64,000 bases of DNA from Deinococcus radiotolerans (GCF_014647435.1 NZ_BMPE01000001.1:186001-250000); one strand, 5' to 3'; positions 45,347-60,732 are shown, counted from the first letter of the stretch. The notes: a model not told the origin generated them from the sequence alone. Program-made: numbers and translations.

Positions 45347-46233
45347 CCCGCCGCGACGCGCTGGACATGTTCCTGCTGTCGGCCTTCTGGGGCGTGTCGT
45401 TCCTGCTCATCCGCCTGAGCGGCGAGGTGTTCCCGCCCGTGTGGGTGGCGCTGCTTAGATCGGTGTTCGGGGCGGCGGTGCTGCTGCTCGCGCTGCGGCT
45501 GGGTCGCCACACCCTGCCGCCCGCCCGACTGTGGAAACCGCTGCTGCTGGTGGCTCTGTTCAACAACGTGATTCCCTGGTCGTTCTTCGCGTGGGGCGAG
45601 CAGACGGTCAGCAGCAACATCGCCGCGATCATCAACGCGACCACGCCGCTGTTCGCGCTCCTGATCGGCCTGACCCTGCGCGACACCCGCCTGAGTGGCC
45701 TGACGCTGGGCGGCGTGCTGATGGGCATGGGCGGCGTGGCCCTCACGGTGTCCGGCGGACTGGGCGGCGGGCACGCCACGCTGCACGGCGTGATTATCCT
45801 GCTGCTCGCCAGCCTGGGGTACGCGGTCGCCACCACCATCGCCAAACGCACCCTGGGTGGCCTGAACCCGGTGGGGTTGGCCACCACTCAACTGGGCCTC
45901 AGCAGCGTCATGCTGCTCCCGGTCGCGCTCTTCGGCCCGGCCCCCGCCCCGCTGACCCTGACCGCCGTGGGCGCCGTCGCCTTCCTGGGGGTGGTCGGCA
46001 GTGGACTGGCGTACCTGCTGTACTACGGCCTGCTGGCGCGCGTCAGCCCGACCCAGGTCACCGCCGTCACGTACGCCCTGCCCGTCTGGGGCCTGGGCTG
46101 GGCGGCGCTGGCCGGGGAGCCCGTCGGGGCGCTGTCTGTGCTGGGCGTGCTGATTGTGCTGGCGGGGCTGGGGCTGATCAACCTGCCGCCCCGCGTGAAG
46201 CCTGGGCCTGCCACCCTCCGGCCTGATTCCTGA
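45343..46233 (+). CDS. EamA/DMT-superfamily transporter
   Basis: A 296-residue protein with ten hydrophobic helices and two EamA halves: ALDMFLLSAFWGVSFLLIRLSGEVFPPVWVALLRSVFGAA, and after about residue 150 the second repeat (GVIILLLASLGYAVATTIAKRTLGG). The usual N-terminal WG is present. Such exporters move amino acids, nucleobases or other metabolites. GTG overlaps the previous stop. Last gene of the operon. Confidence 0.92.
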   Translation: MTRRDALDMFLLSAFWGVSFLLIRLSGEVFPPVWVALLRSVFGAAVLLLALRLGRHTLPPARLWKPLLLVALFNNVIPWSFFAWGEQTVSSNIAAIINATTPLFALLIGLTLRDTRLSGLTLGGVLMGMGGVALTVSGGLGGGHATLHGVIILLLASLGYAVATTIAKRTLGGLNPVGLATTQLGLSSVMLLPVALFGPAPAPLTLTAVGAVAFLGVVGSGLAYLLYYGLLARVSPTQVTAVTYALPVWGLGWAALAGEPVGALSVLGVLIVLAGLGLINLPPRVKPGPATLRPDS

Positions 46234-46360
46234 CCGCTCAACACTTCAGGTTGGCCAGCGTGGCTAACTTGCCGAATGCCAGGAGTAATCCTCATTCTTC
46301 CTGGCAGCTGCCATGATCGTGTCCTCTGGACACCCGGGCACCTGGTCGGGCCGCAGGGCC

Positions 46361-46366
46361 TACACT
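46361..46366 (+). promoter_or_regulatory. -10 candidate for the LysJ-like aminotransferase gene
   Basis: TACACT, about 80 bases upstream of the ATG. No convincing -35 seen. Confidence 0.35.
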
Positions 46367-46445
46367 GTCCCATCCCGCCTGCGCCCCGGCGCGGCCCGTT
46401 CCGATCACCCCGCCCCTTTTCCACCCCCGCACGGAGGACCCCCGC

Positions 46446-47696
46446 ATGACCTCAACCCAGAGCAAGTGGCTCGAAGCCGAACTGAAGTTTGATAGCCGCG
46501 TGGTCGGCAAGCACGAGGTCGTCATGACCCGCGGGCAGGGCAGCGTCGTCTGGGACGAATCGGGCCGCTCGTACATCGACTGCGTCGCCGGGTACGGCGT
46601 GGCGAACATCGGCCACTGCCACCCGGACGTCGTGAAGGCCATCAAGGATCAGGCCGAGCGGCTGCTCGTCATGCCCCAGAGCCTCCCCAACGACAAACGC
46701 GCCGAATTCCTGAGCGAACTCGTCGGCGTGACCCCCGCCGGGATGGACCGAGTGTTCCTGTGCAACAGCGGCACCGAGGCGATGGAGGCCGCGAAGAAGT
46801 TCGCCATCACCGCCACGGGCCGCAAGCGCTTCGTGAGCATGAAGCGCGGCTTCTCGGGCCGCAGCCTGGGCGCGCTGGCGTTCACGTGGGAACCCAAGTA
46901 CCGCGAGCCCTTCGGTGAGGCCGTGGACAACCGCAACGTGGACTTCGTGACGTACGGCAACATCGAGGAACTGCGCGCCGCAATCACCGACGAGACGGCC
47001 GCCGTGATCCTCGAACCCGTGCAGGGGGAGGGCGGCGTGCGGCCCGCCAGCCCCGAATTCATCCAGGAGGCCCGCCGCCTGACGCAGGAGAAGGGCGCCC
47101 TGCTGATCCTCGACGAGATCCAGACCGGCTTCTGCCGCACCGGGAAGATGTTCGCCGCCGAGCACTACGGCGTGGTTCCCGACGGCATGACCCTGGCCAA
47201 GGCTATGGCGGGTGGCGTGCCCATCGGCGCGTTCGTGATGACTGAGGAGGTCGCTGACCGCATGCCCGCCGGGGGGCACGGCGGCACGTTCGGCGGGAAC
47301 CCACTGGCCATGGCGGCCGGGGTGGCCGCGATCCGCGCCATGAAGCGCGAGGGCATGGCCGAGCAGGCCCGCGAGAAGGGTGCGTACTTCATGGAAAAGC
47401 TCCGCGCGATTCAGAGTCCCAAGATCCGCGAGGTGCGCGGCCTGGGCCTGATGATTGGCGTGGAACTCAAGGAGAAGAGTGCCCCGTACATCCACGCGCT
47501 GGAACACGAGGAGGGCGTGCTGACCCTCCAGGCGACGCCGCTGGTCGTGCGCTTCCTGCCGCCCGTCACGATCAGCCGTGAGCAGATCGATACCGTGGTC
47601 GCCGCGTTCGAGCGCGTCCTGAACAGCGTGAATCCCCGCGCTGAGCGTCAGGCGGAACTGGCTGCCGCGCAGAAGGAACAGACCCAGACGGAATAA
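46446..47696 (+). CDS. lysJ: Acetylornithine/LysW-lysine aminotransferase (ArgD/LysJ-like)
   Basis: A 416-residue PLP aminotransferase of class III. Motifs: [51 protein letters not shown], and the PLP Lys in [17 protein letters not shown], then [13 protein letters not shown]. In Deinococcus-Thermus the homologue works in the LysW-dependent alpha-aminoadipate lysine pathway and can serve arginine synthesis; which applies here is not decided by sequence, as no lysW or arg gene is adjacent. A Glu/Gln tail of 20 residues follows. GGAGG upstream of the ATG. Confidence 0.9.
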   Translation: MTSTQSKWLEAELKFDSRVVGKHEVVMTRGQGSVVWDESGRSYIDCVAGYGVANIGHCHPDVVKAIKDQAERLLVMPQSLPNDKRAEFLSELVGVTPAGMDRVFLCNSGTEAMEAAKKFAITATGRKRFVSMKRGFSGRSLGALAFTWEPKYREPFGEAVDNRNVDFVTYGNIEELRAAITDETAAVILEPVQGEGGVRPASPEFIQEARRLTQEKGALLILDEIQTGFCRTGKMFAAEHYGVVPDGMTLAKAMAGGVPIGAFVMTEEVADRMPAGGHGGTFGGNPLAMAAGVAAIRAMKREGMAEQAREKGAYFMEKLRAIQSPKIREVRGLGLMIGVELKEKSAPYIHALEHEEGVLTLQATPLVVRFLPPVTISREQIDTVVAAFERVLNSVNPRAERQAELAAAQKEQTQTE

Positions 47697-47710
47697 TCCC
47701 AATCCGCCCG

Positions 47711-47739
47711 GGCCGCCCCACATGCTCAGCGGGGCGGCC
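47711..47739 (+). terminator. Hairpin after the aminotransferase gene
   Basis: GGCCGCCCC / GGGGCGGCC, 11-base loop. No T-run. Confidence 0.6.
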
Positions 47740-47889
47740 TGCTGCTGTTGCTCTGGCCGGGCGATCCTGCACTCTCTGCCGTCCTGTCAAGTTGGACGAC
47801 GGTGGACCTTACGTGTGCCCAGCTCTTCATGAAGCCTTACCTGTCTGGCGAACGTGCAGAATCTGCAATCGCTGACGCGTGAACTTCCT

Positions 47890-47903
47890 TACACTGCCTG
47901 TCG
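47890..47903 (+). promoter_or_regulatory. Leaderless promoter of the VanW-family gene
   Basis: TACACT (47890-47895), eight bases, ATG. Confidence 0.5.
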
Positions 47904-49607
47904 ATGAAGGTCTGGGCCGCAGGAATCACCGCAGGAACCGTCGCTCTCCTCGTGGGGGGAGCGCTCGCCGTCGCCGCCACTCAGAACACCGCCACCCTCG
48001 CCCCGGGCCTGCGCATCGCGGGCACCGACGTGGGTGGCATGACCCGCGAACAGGCGCTGGCTGCCGTGGGCAGCCGCGCCGCCACCCCCCCGCAGGTCAC
48101 CGTCACCGCCGGAAAGAACACCTGGACACTCGGCGCCGATAAACTCGGCTGGCACGCCGACGCGGCAACCAGTGTAGACGCCGCAGTGAAGATCACGCAG
48201 GACCGCGGCGTCCTTCAGAAACTCCAAGGCATGATCGGACAGGCCCCCACCCAGGACATCCCCCTGACTGCCGCCGTGGACGGCGCCAAAGCCAAAGCGA
48301 CCTTGACCACCCTGACCGCCGGGCTGAACACCGCCCCGAAGAACGCCAGTGTCTACTTCGACAAGGTCAGCAAGCGCTACGCCGTGAAACCCGACGCGCC
48401 CGGCCTGAGCCCTGACGTGACTGGCGCCGTCAACACGTACGTCGCGAACCCCGACCTGACCGCGCTGACGGTCACGGTGAAAGCCACGTCTGCGAAACTC
48501 ACGGCCGCCACCCTGAACAGTTACGTGGCCCAGGGGAACGCCCTGGCGCGGCCCTTCACCGTGACGCTCAACGGCACCACCCGCAAGGGTGGCCTGACCG
48601 CCCTCCAGGTCGCGGACCTGTACTGGGTGCGTGAAACCGGCATAGAGCCGGACGACGCGACCCTCAAGGCCGCGTTCGGCCGCCTGACCGACGCCGTGGA
48701 CCAGCCCGCCCTGAACGCCCGGTACGTCCTCCAGGGCGGCAAGCTGGTCAAGGCCAAGGAGAAGGCCGGTCTGGTCACCGACCGCGCCGCGGCCTTCGCG
48801 CTGTTCCGTAAGGCCGTGCTTGACCCCAGCGTCAGGACTGTGGTGTTCCCCAGCAAGGCCGACCAGCCCACCCTGACCATCGACAAACTGCCCGCTGCGG
48901 ACAAGCTCGAACTGATCGCCGTGGGCACCAGCACGTACTACCACTCCAGCGCCGCGCGCCGCACGAACGTCGCCAACGCCGCCGCGAAGATCAACGGCTC
49001 CGTGGTCCCGGCTGGCGAGGTCTTCAGCTTCCTGAACAGCCTGGGCGGCATTGACGCCTCGAACGGCTTCGTGGGTGGCCTGATCATCAGCGGCGGCCGC
49101 ACCGTGGACGGGCTGGGTGGCGGCGTGTGCCAGGTCAGCACCACCACGTTTCGCGCGCTGTACCAGGCGGGCCTGCCCGTCATTGAGCGTAACCAGCACT
49201 CCTACCGCGTGGGCTACTACGAGCCGCAGGTGGGCTTTGAGGCCGCCGTGTACGACCCGGGTCTGGACCTGCGCATGAAGAACGACACCACCGCGCCCAT
49301 CCTGATCAAGACCCGCAACGACAATGCCCGCAGCACCCTGACCGTGGAGGTCTGGGGCGTGAAACCCAAGCGGACCGTCAACATCAGCCCGGCGGTCATC
49401 ACCGCCCGCGTTCCCCATCCCGCCCCCAAGTACGTGGTGAACGCGGCCCTGCGCCCCGGTACTATGCGGCAGGTCGACTGGGCTGCCGACGGCTACAGCC
49501 TGTACATCACCCGCACCATCAAGGACGCCAGCGGCGTGCGCACTGACAAGGTCAGCACCGTCTACAAGGCTTGGCAGGCCGTCTACGAGACCGGCCCGCG
49601 CGGCTGA
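47904..49607 (+). CDS. VanW-family secreted protein
   Basis: A 567-residue protein. N-terminal helix 5-26 (AAGITAGTVALLVGGALAVAA) is a signal or anchor. Residues about 30-270 contain two peptidoglycan-binding-like (YoaR/PG_binding_4) repeats, each starting like GLRIAGTDVGGMTREQAL. The VanW domain spans about 325-460 with AAAKINGSVVPAGEVFSFLNSLG and GLGGGVCQVSTTTFRALYQAGLPVIERNQHSYRV. A G5-like C-terminal end follows. VanW proteins are cell-wall associated and of unknown activity. Not a resistance cluster here; no vanHAX genes are nearby. Confidence 0.9.
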   Translation: MKVWAAGITAGTVALLVGGALAVAATQNTATLAPGLRIAGTDVGGMTREQALAAVGSRAATPPQVTVTAGKNTWTLGADKLGWHADAATSVDAAVKITQDRGVLQKLQGMIGQAPTQDIPLTAAVDGAKAKATLTTLTAGLNTAPKNASVYFDKVSKRYAVKPDAPGLSPDVTGAVNTYVANPDLTALTVTVKATSAKLTAATLNSYVAQGNALARPFTVTLNGTTRKGGLTALQVADLYWVRETGIEPDDATLKAAFGRLTDAVDQPALNARYVLQGGKLVKAKEKAGLVTDRAAAFALFRKAVLDPSVRTVVFPSKADQPTLTIDKLPAADKLELIAVGTSTYYHSSAARRTNVANAAAKINGSVVPAGEVFSFLNSLGGIDASNGFVGGLIISGGRTVDGLGGGVCQVSTTTFRALYQAGLPVIERNQHSYRVGYYEPQVGFEAAVYDPGLDLRMKNDTTAPILIKTRNDNARSTLTVEVWGVKPKRTVNISPAVITARVPHPAPKYVVNAALRPGTMRQVDWAADGYSLYITRTIKDASGVRTDKVSTVYKAWQAVYETGPRG

Positions 49608-49734
49608 ACGCCACGCAGTGGACAACGCGGGGAATGGATCGGATGGTCCGTTCCCCGCCCGTGTCTATGCCCCCACGGCCTGCCGAACGTGCGTTTGTTC
49701 CCCGCGCCGGAACGCCCGGCAGTCTAGACGCACC

Positions 49735-49764
49735 TTGCACCAGGTTCAGCGTGGGGCCTATGGT
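49735..49764 (+). promoter_or_regulatory. ilv operon promoter
   Basis: TTGCAC (49735-49740), 18-base spacer, TATGGT (49759-49764), six bases before the leader-peptide ATG. Confidence 0.6.
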
Positions 49765-49770
49765 GAAGGC

Positions 49771-49824
49771 ATGAGCGCGGCACTTGTGGTGGTAATTCTT
49801 AGCATCGGGGGAGTCCGAGGCTAG
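49771..49824 (+). CDS. ilv leader peptide (17 residues, Val/Ile/Leu-rich)
   Basis: ATG at 49771, TAG at 49822. Translation MSAALVVVILSIGGVRG contains LVVVIL (Leu, three Val, Ile, Leu) then SI and a late Val: eight branched-chain codons in 17. It sits between a promoter and a terminator in front of ilvB, the classical arrangement for ribosome-mediated attenuation: when charged Val/Ile/Leu tRNA is scarce the ribosome stalls on these codons. The start is leaderless. I did not find a strong antiterminator; the GGGGG of 49807-49811 could pair with part of the terminator's left arm. Confidence 0.75.
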   Translation: MSAALVVVILSIGGVRG

Positions 49825-49843
49825 GCGTACCGCTGACCCGCAC

Positions 49844-49873
49844 ACCCCCACCCACACTCGGGTGGGGGTTTTT
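49844..49873 (+). terminator. ilv attenuator terminator
   Basis: Perfect 10-bp stem ACCCCCACCC / GGGTGGGGGT with a 6-base loop, followed by TTTTT (49869-49873), 20 bases after the leader-peptide stop and 35 bases before ilvB. Confidence 0.85.
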
Positions 49874-49908
49874 CACAGCAGAAAGCTCAGCAGGGCACGG
49901 AGGACACC

Positions 49909-52253
<2,345 letters not shown>

Positions 52254-52255
52254 GT

Positions 52256-52318
52256 CGAGGGTTGAAAGTTGATAGTTGAAAGAAAACCCATCAACCATCA
52301 ACGTTCGACCATCAACCT
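52256..52318. repeat. Imperfect long hairpin of GGTTGAT-type heptads, copy 2
   Basis: Left arm GGTTGAAAGTTGATAGTTGA (from 52260), right arm ATCAACCATCAACGTTCGACC. It matches copy 1 (38572-38640) in arms but not in loop, and also lies after a plus-strand gene and before another. Confidence 0.65.
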
Positions 52319-52378
52319 TCCTGAACCCGCCTAGTCCGCCCAGACTCCCGAATCCCGTTCTGTAGGAGAATCCCGAAC

Positions 52379-53389
52379 ATGGCTGCAAAAATGTACTACG
52401 ACCGCGACGTCAGCACCGCCCCCATCGAGAACAAGCTGATCGCCATCATCGGCTACGGCAGCCAGGCGCACGCCCACGCCCAGAACCTGCGCGACAGCGG
52501 CTTCAACGTCGTCGTCGGCCTGCGTGACGGCAGCGCCAGCCGCGCCAAGGCCGAACAGGCCGGCCTGCGCGTCGCCAGCATCGAGGACGCCACCAAGGAA
52601 GCCGACGTGATCATGCTGCTCATCCCCGACGAGCAGCAGCCCAGGGTGTACGAGCAGAGCATCGCCCCGCACCTCAGCGCCGGGAAGGCCCTGGCGTTCG
52701 GGCACGGCTTCAACGTGCACTTCGGCCGCATCACGCCCCCCGCCGACGTGGACGTGTTCCTCGTCGCGCCCAAGGGCCCCGGCCACATGCTGCGCCGCGT
52801 GTACGCCGACGGTGCGGGCATGCCCGGCATCTTCGCCGTGCAGCAGGACGCCACCGGCCACGCCCGCGACATCGCCCTGGCGTACGCGAACGGCATCGGC
52901 TGCACCCGCGCCGGCGTGCTGGAAACCACCTTCAAGGAAGAGACCGAAACCGATCTGTTCGGTGAGCAGAGCGTCCTGTGCGGCGGCGTCACCCACCTGA
53001 TCCAGGCGGGCTTCGAGACCCTCGTGGAAGCCGGGTACCAGCCCGAGATCGCGTACTTCGAGACCCTGCACGAGGTCAAGCTGATCGTCGACCTGATCTA
53101 CGAGAAGGGCTTCGAGGGCATGCGCCACAGCATCAGCAACACCGCCGAGTTCGGCGACTACGTCACCGGCCCGCGCGTCGTGACCGCCGAGACGAAAGCC
53201 GAGATGGGCCGCGTGCTCCAGGACATCCAGACGGGCAAGTTCGCCGAGCGCTTCATCGCCGACGCCGAGGCGGGCTTCCCCTTCATGGAGGAGCAGCGCG
53301 GCAAGATGCGCGACCACACGCTGGAAGTGGTCGGGAAGGAACTGCGCGACAAGATGCCCTTCATCAACAAGAAGGCGCTGGAAGTCTAA
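52379..53389 (+). CDS. ilvC: Ketol-acid reductoisomerase
   Basis: A 336-residue class I enzyme rearranging and reducing acetolactate to 2,3-dihydroxyisovalerate with NADPH and Mg2+. Rossmann [17 protein letters not shown] (about 24-40), then [47 protein letters not shown] (Mg ligands) and [33 protein letters not shown] lies upstream of the ATG. Separated from ilvN by the repeat, so expression may be partly independent. Confidence 0.97.
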   Translation: MAAKMYYDRDVSTAPIENKLIAIIGYGSQAHAHAQNLRDSGFNVVVGLRDGSASRAKAEQAGLRVASIEDATKEADVIMLLIPDEQQPRVYEQSIAPHLSAGKALAFGHGFNVHFGRITPPADVDVFLVAPKGPGHMLRRVYADGAGMPGIFAVQQDATGHARDIALAYANGIGCTRAGVLETTFKEETETDLFGEQSVLCGGVTHLIQAGFETLVEAGYQPEIAYFETLHEVKLIVDLIYEKGFEGMRHSISNTAEFGDYVTGPRVVTAETKAEMGRVLQDIQTGKFAERFIADAEAGFPFMEEQRGKMRDHTLEVVGKELRDKMPFINKKALEV

Positions 53390-53406
53390 GCGCAGGGACA
53401 CAGGCA

Positions 53407-53437
53407 GGGGCCGGGAGCAGCGATGCTCACCGGCCCC
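53407..53437 (+). terminator. ilvC terminator hairpin
   Basis: GGGGCCGG / CCGGCCCC with inner GAGCA/TGCTC pairing. Confidence 0.65.
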
Positions 53438-53485
53438 CTCATTTGCTCAGACTGAAGCTGGCGCCGCCGATCACCGGACAGGGAA

Positions 53486-53510
53486 GAGGCGCACCCCACG
53501 GATGCGCCTC
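53486..53510 (-). terminator. Hairpin after the amino-acid permease gene
   Basis: GAGGCGCA / TGCGCCTC, 9-base loop, 17 bases from the permease stop. Confidence 0.55.
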
Positions 53511-53526
53511 TCAGGGACCGTTCAAC

Positions 53527-54324
<798 letters not shown>

Positions 54325-54521
54325 GGTCGCCTCCGGAACGGGACGGTACGTGCGCAAAGAGAACCAGGTTGCATTTGCAGGATAATGCCACACTCGGCGC
54401 GGCGTCCGCTGACCCTGACTGGAGGGGCCGCCGCATTCACGTGGTTCACTGCGCCGCCCGCCAGAGTCGCGCCTGCCTATTGGGTTCCTCGCTTGATCTG
54501 GGCTGAGGGCCGGCATGACAG

Positions 54522-54550
54522 CGCCCCGCTCCTCGGAAGGAAACGGGGCG
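54522..54550 (-). terminator. Hairpin between binding protein and permease genes
   Basis: CGCCCCG / CGGGGCG, 15-base loop, 14 bases past the binding-protein stop; probably a partial terminator that raises binding-protein level over permease. The rest of the ~240-bp gap shows no gene. Confidence 0.55.
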
Positions 54551-54564
54551 GATTCAGGCGGACC

Positions 54565-55317
<753 letters not shown>

Positions 55318-55394
55318 GTGGTCTCCTCGGGTGAATGGCATCAGACGCGTGGTGGACGGCAGGGGGAGGCGGCTGATCCTGTGGTTGATGGCGC

Positions 55395-55400
55395 ATTCTA
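55395..55400 (-). promoter_or_regulatory. -10 box of the amino-acid transport operon
   Basis: TAGAAT on the minus strand, about 78 bases upstream of the binding-protein ATG. Confidence 0.5.
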
Positions 55401-55432
55401 CCGCATGCGGCGTGCGGCCCTGGGCGTCACAG

Positions 55433-55469
55433 GACAGGCCGCGCAGCCCGGGTGGGTGCGCGGCCTGTC
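55433..55469 (-). terminator. Terminator hairpin of the sugar-type ABC ATPase gene
   Basis: Perfect 13-bp stem GACAGGCCGCGCA / TGCGCGGCCTGTC, 11-base loop, 11 bases after the stop. Confidence 0.7.
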
Positions 55470-55479
55470 TGGCGTTGGT

Positions 55480-56652
<1,173 letters not shown>

Positions 56653-56825
56653 GACGTGCCTGCCTTTATCGCCCCTGCTCTTACCCGTGAATGGGCCCGC
56701 ACCGGGACACGGTGGGGGCGAGTCGGGTAACCGGGGTACGTGAATGAATCCCAGGTGTCCGTTCATGCCGCGCTGACACGCGCAGCATATCACGCCGCGC
56801 CAAACGGACGGCGGCCCGCCCAGAC

Positions 56826-56854
56826 AACAAAAGCCCCCCAGGCCAGGGGGGGGC
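56826..56854 (-). terminator. Rho-independent terminator of the pilT-like gene
   Basis: Minus strand: GC-rich stem (GCCCCCC region 56833-56854) followed by TTTTGTTGT. Confidence 0.75.
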
Positions 56855-56868
56855 CACAGCGGGTCAGT

Positions 56869-57941
<1,073 letters not shown>

Positions 57942-57945
<4 letters not shown>

Positions 57946-58820
57946 CCGGCCGTCCCGGCCGCAGTGGAATCCAGGGGCATGTTGTCGATCAACCGCACGC
58001 CGAACAGGCGGGCCGCCACCAAGACGCGATTCATGGGGTCATTGTCCACCATTTCGCGCTCCTGCATATCCCCCCCGACGACCGTCAGGTACTCCAGCGT
58101 CAGCGCCTCCTCGCGCGACAGCACAGCCCGCCCGGCCGCTTCGAGGACCTCCCGCTGCCGCTCACCGGACCGGTAGGCGGCCTGCACGGCCCGCAGCGCA
58201 GAGGAGAGGACGGCCGCGCGCGCCTGCTGCCCGGCATCCAGGTAAGTGTTGCGGCTGCTGAGTGCCAGCCCGGAGTCGGCGCGCACTGTGGGCACCCCGC
58301 GCACCTCGACGGGCACGTTCAGGTCCCGGACCATGCGGCGGATCACCGCCAGCTGCTGCCAGTCCTTCTCGCCGAACAGCGCCACGTCCGGCCGGACGAG
58401 GTTCAGCAGTTTCAGGACAATCGTGGCCACGCCTGTGAAGTGCCCGGGGCGCGCTGCGCCGTCCAGACTGTCACTGACGCCGCTCACGCTGACCCGCGTG
58501 CTGAACCCGTCCGGGTACATGGTGGCCACGTCCGGGTGGAACAGGACGTCCGCGCCCGCCTCACCCGCCACGCCTAGGTCACGCTCCAGGTCACGCGGGT
58601 AGCGGCTCAGGTCCTCATTCACACCGAACTGCAGGGGGTTCACGAACACGCTCACGACCACCAGGCCGTCCGGGACAGCGGCGCGCGCCGCGCGGATCAG
58701 CGTGGCGTGACCCTCATGCAGGTACCCCATGGTGGGCACGAACGCCACCCGCCGTCCCGCCAGCCGCGCGCGCAGCCCGTCCGGGGTGGTCTCGACTCGC
58801 GGCGGCGCCGTCACGGTCAC
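57942..58820 (-). CDS. panC: Pantothenate synthetase
   Basis: A 292-residue enzyme joining pantoate and beta-alanine with ATP. Motifs: VAFVPTMGYLHEGHATLIRAA (HIGH-like), FVNPLQFGVNEDLSRYPRDL, RPGHFTGVATIVLKLLNLVRPDVALFGEKDWQQLAVIRRMV, and VRADSGLALSSRN (KMSK-like SSRN). I chose the GTG at 58820, whose first bases overlap the previous gene's stop (GTGA). Part of a three-gene minus-strand operon. Confidence 0.95.
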
Positions 58821-59182
58821 TTCCGGTCCTCCAGACCCAGGGCGCCCGTGACGGCGTCCAGCACCCAGGAGATCACCGCAAGCACCACAGCCCCGATGAC
58901 GGCCGCCCCGAAGCCCGACACGTTCAGGGCCGTGACCGCTGCCACCAGCCACAGCACCACGCCGTTCACCACCAGCGTGAACAGGCCCAGCGTCAGCACG
59001 TTCACAGGCAGGGACAGCAGCAGCAGCACCGGCCGGACCAGCGCGTTCACGATCCCCATCACCAGCGCCGCCACGACCACGCTCAGCAGGTCCGCGCCCG
59101 GCGCGAAACTCACGCCGCCGTACACGCGGGTCAGGAGGTACAGGGCCAGTGCGTTGACCAGCAGCCGAAGAACGAAACCCAT
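58817..59182 (-). CDS. Four-helix membrane protein (phage-holin 4 superfamily, YvlD-like)
   Basis: A 121-residue protein with four hydrophobic helices (about 3-20, 30-52, 58-78, 85-112); sequence VNALALYLLTRVYGGVSF...GIVNALVRPVLLLLSLPVNVLTLGLFTLVVNGVVLWLVA is the YvlD/phage_holin_4_2 pattern. Chromosomal members are not known to lyse cells; their role is undefined. ATG at 59182 has TATCCT six bases upstream (leaderless). First gene of the panC/pilT operon. Confidence 0.87.
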   Translation of the reverse strand: MGFVLRLLVNALALYLLTRVYGGVSFAPGADLLSVVVAALVMGIVNALVRPVLLLLSLPVNVLTLGLFTLVVNGVVLWLVAAVTALNVSGFGAAVIGAVVLAVISWVLDAVTGALGLEDRK

Positions 59183-59251
59183 ACCCGCAGGATACGGGAT
59201 GCCTGCGCGCCCCACTGCGCGTCGGCGCGCACTTCAGGGCCCCGGCGGCGG

Positions 59252-59638
59252 CTACTTGCCCTGAACGGCCACGTTGATCGTGGGGTGCTTCTTCTCGAAC
59301 TTCACGGTTAGCACGCCGCCATTCAGGCTGGCCTCACCGGTATTCGGAATCACCGGTTCCGGAAAGGTGAACGTGCGGCGGAACGTGCCACTGGGCCTCT
59401 CATGGCGCAGCAGCCGCCGGGTCTCCGGACGCTGCCCCGCCACCGTGACCAGCTCGCCCTCCTCCAGCAGTTCCAGCGAGTCGGGGTGCACGCCCGGCAC
59501 GTCCAGGTGCAGTTCCAGGTGGGTGTCCCCGTCGCACCAGTCGGCGGCGGGCGTCCAGGGGCCCAGGCCCGCCAGGGTCTCGACCTCCTCGCGCAGGGTC
59601 ATGAGGTGTTGCAGCCTTGCCAGCACCGGCTCGTTCAT
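59252..59638 (-). CDS. Small heat-shock protein (Hsp20/alpha-crystallin)
   Basis: A 128-residue chaperone that holds unfolding proteins without ATP. The alpha-crystallin domain (about 35-120) runs WTPAADWCDGDTHLELHLDVPGVHPDSLEL ... RRTFTFPEPV ... EASLNGGVLTVKFEKK, with the AxLNGGVLTV motif characteristic of the family. TAGCCT lies seven bases upstream of the ATG. No CIRCE element seen in the short region to miaA. Confidence 0.93.
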   Translation of the reverse strand: MNEPVLARLQHLMTLREEVETLAGLGPWTPAADWCDGDTHLELHLDVPGVHPDSLELLEEGELVTVAGQRPETRRLLRHERPSGTFRRTFTFPEPVIPNTGEASLNGGVLTVKFEKKHPTINVAVQGK

Positions 59639-59733
59639 GCGGCCCAGGCTAACATCCACGCCCGGGCCGACACTGTGCCCTGACCGGCCCGGCATGGACG
59701 CAGCGGCCCGCAGGACTGCAGGAAGCGGGCCGC

Positions 59734-59746
59734 TATCATCGGGCGC
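59734..59746 (+). promoter_or_regulatory. Leaderless promoter of miaA
   Basis: TATCAT followed by seven bases and the GTG start. Confidence 0.55.
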
Positions 59747-60661
59747 GTGCCGCTGGACCTGCCCCGCCCCATCCCCATCCTGACTGCCCCCACCGCCGCC
59801 GGAAAGTCGGCCCTGGCCCTGCGCACCGCTGAGGCGACGGGCGCGGAGATCATCAGCGCGGACGCTTTTACCGTCTACCGTGGCCTGGACATCGGCACGG
59901 CAAAACCCGGCCCGGACGACCTCGCCCGCGTCCCCCACCACCTGATCAACGTGGCGGACGTGACCGAACCCTTCGACGTGGCCCGCTTCGTGACGCTCGC
60001 CGAAACGGCCATCGCCGACGTGCTCGCCCGTGGCCGTGCCCCTCTGATCGTGGGCGGCACCGGCTTCTACCTCCAGGCCCTCATGCGCGGGCTGCCGCTG
60101 ACCCCCCCCAGCGACCCGAGCACGCGCGCGCAGGTGGAAGCGGAACTGCACGAACGTGGCCTGGACGACCTGCTGGCCGAGATCGCCGCCACCGACCCGC
60201 ACGAGGCGGCCCGCATGGAACGCAACCCCCGCCGCGTCGTGCGGGCCGTGGAGGTCCACCGCCGCACCGGCCGCTACCCAGGCTCCTTCGGGCGCAGCAC
60301 GCCCGCGTACACCTTCGCCCCGACGGCGTTCACGCTGCCCGCACCGGCACACGAGGCGCGCGTACAGACCCGCATCCTCGAGATGTTCCAGCGGGGCTGG
60401 GCCGACGAGGCCGCCTGGCTGGCCACCCAGGTGGAGCCGGAGAGGGACCCACGCCCGACCGTGTGGCAGGCCCTGGGCTACCGCGAAGTGCTGGCCGCCG
60501 CGCGCGGCAGGCTGGACATGGCGGACGCCGCGGCGCAGATCACCGTGGCCACCCGCCAGTATGCCAAACGGCAGCTGACCTTCATCCGCACCCAGCTCCA
60601 CGCCCCACTGTTAAGCCCGGATGAAGCTGCGGCGGCCCTGCTGGACGCACTGAACCGCTAG
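59747..60661 (+). CDS. miaA: tRNA dimethylallyltransferase
   Basis: A 304-residue enzyme adding the dimethylallyl group to A37 of UNN-reading tRNAs. P-loop LTAPTAAGKSALAL (about 12-25; Ala where GPT-S is usual), SADAFTVYRGLDIGTAKP (substrate loop), PHHLINVADVTEPFDV, VGGTGFYLQALMRGL, and RNPRRVVRAVEVHRRTGR, then RQYAKRQLTFIR with the YAKRQ motif. GTG start from the leaderless -10. Divergent from Hsp20. Confidence 0.95.
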   Translation: MPLDLPRPIPILTAPTAAGKSALALRTAEATGAEIISADAFTVYRGLDIGTAKPGPDDLARVPHHLINVADVTEPFDVARFVTLAETAIADVLARGRAPLIVGGTGFYLQALMRGLPLTPPSDPSTRAQVEAELHERGLDDLLAEIAATDPHEAARMERNPRRVVRAVEVHRRTGRYPGSFGRSTPAYTFAPTAFTLPAPAHEARVQTRILEMFQRGWADEAAWLATQVEPERDPRPTVWQALGYREVLAAARGRLDMADAAAQITVATRQYAKRQLTFIRTQLHAPLLSPDEAAAALLDALNR

Positions 60662-60732
60662 CGTGACGCCTCCGCTGATCCGGGCAGTCCGCTGTGCAGC
60701 CCGGCCCCATCAACCGCGCGGGGCGGGTCCGG

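Larger units (their letters stand above)
49608..49908. other. ilv leader region
   Basis: About 300 bp without a large gene; the 3' half is the ilv attenuator described separately. The first ~125 bases show nothing I can assign. Confidence 0.6.

Noticed and set aside
47904..49607. VanW as part of a vancomycin resistance cluster
   Set aside because: The vanHAX genes and a VanRS system are absent; VanW domains are common in unrelated contexts.
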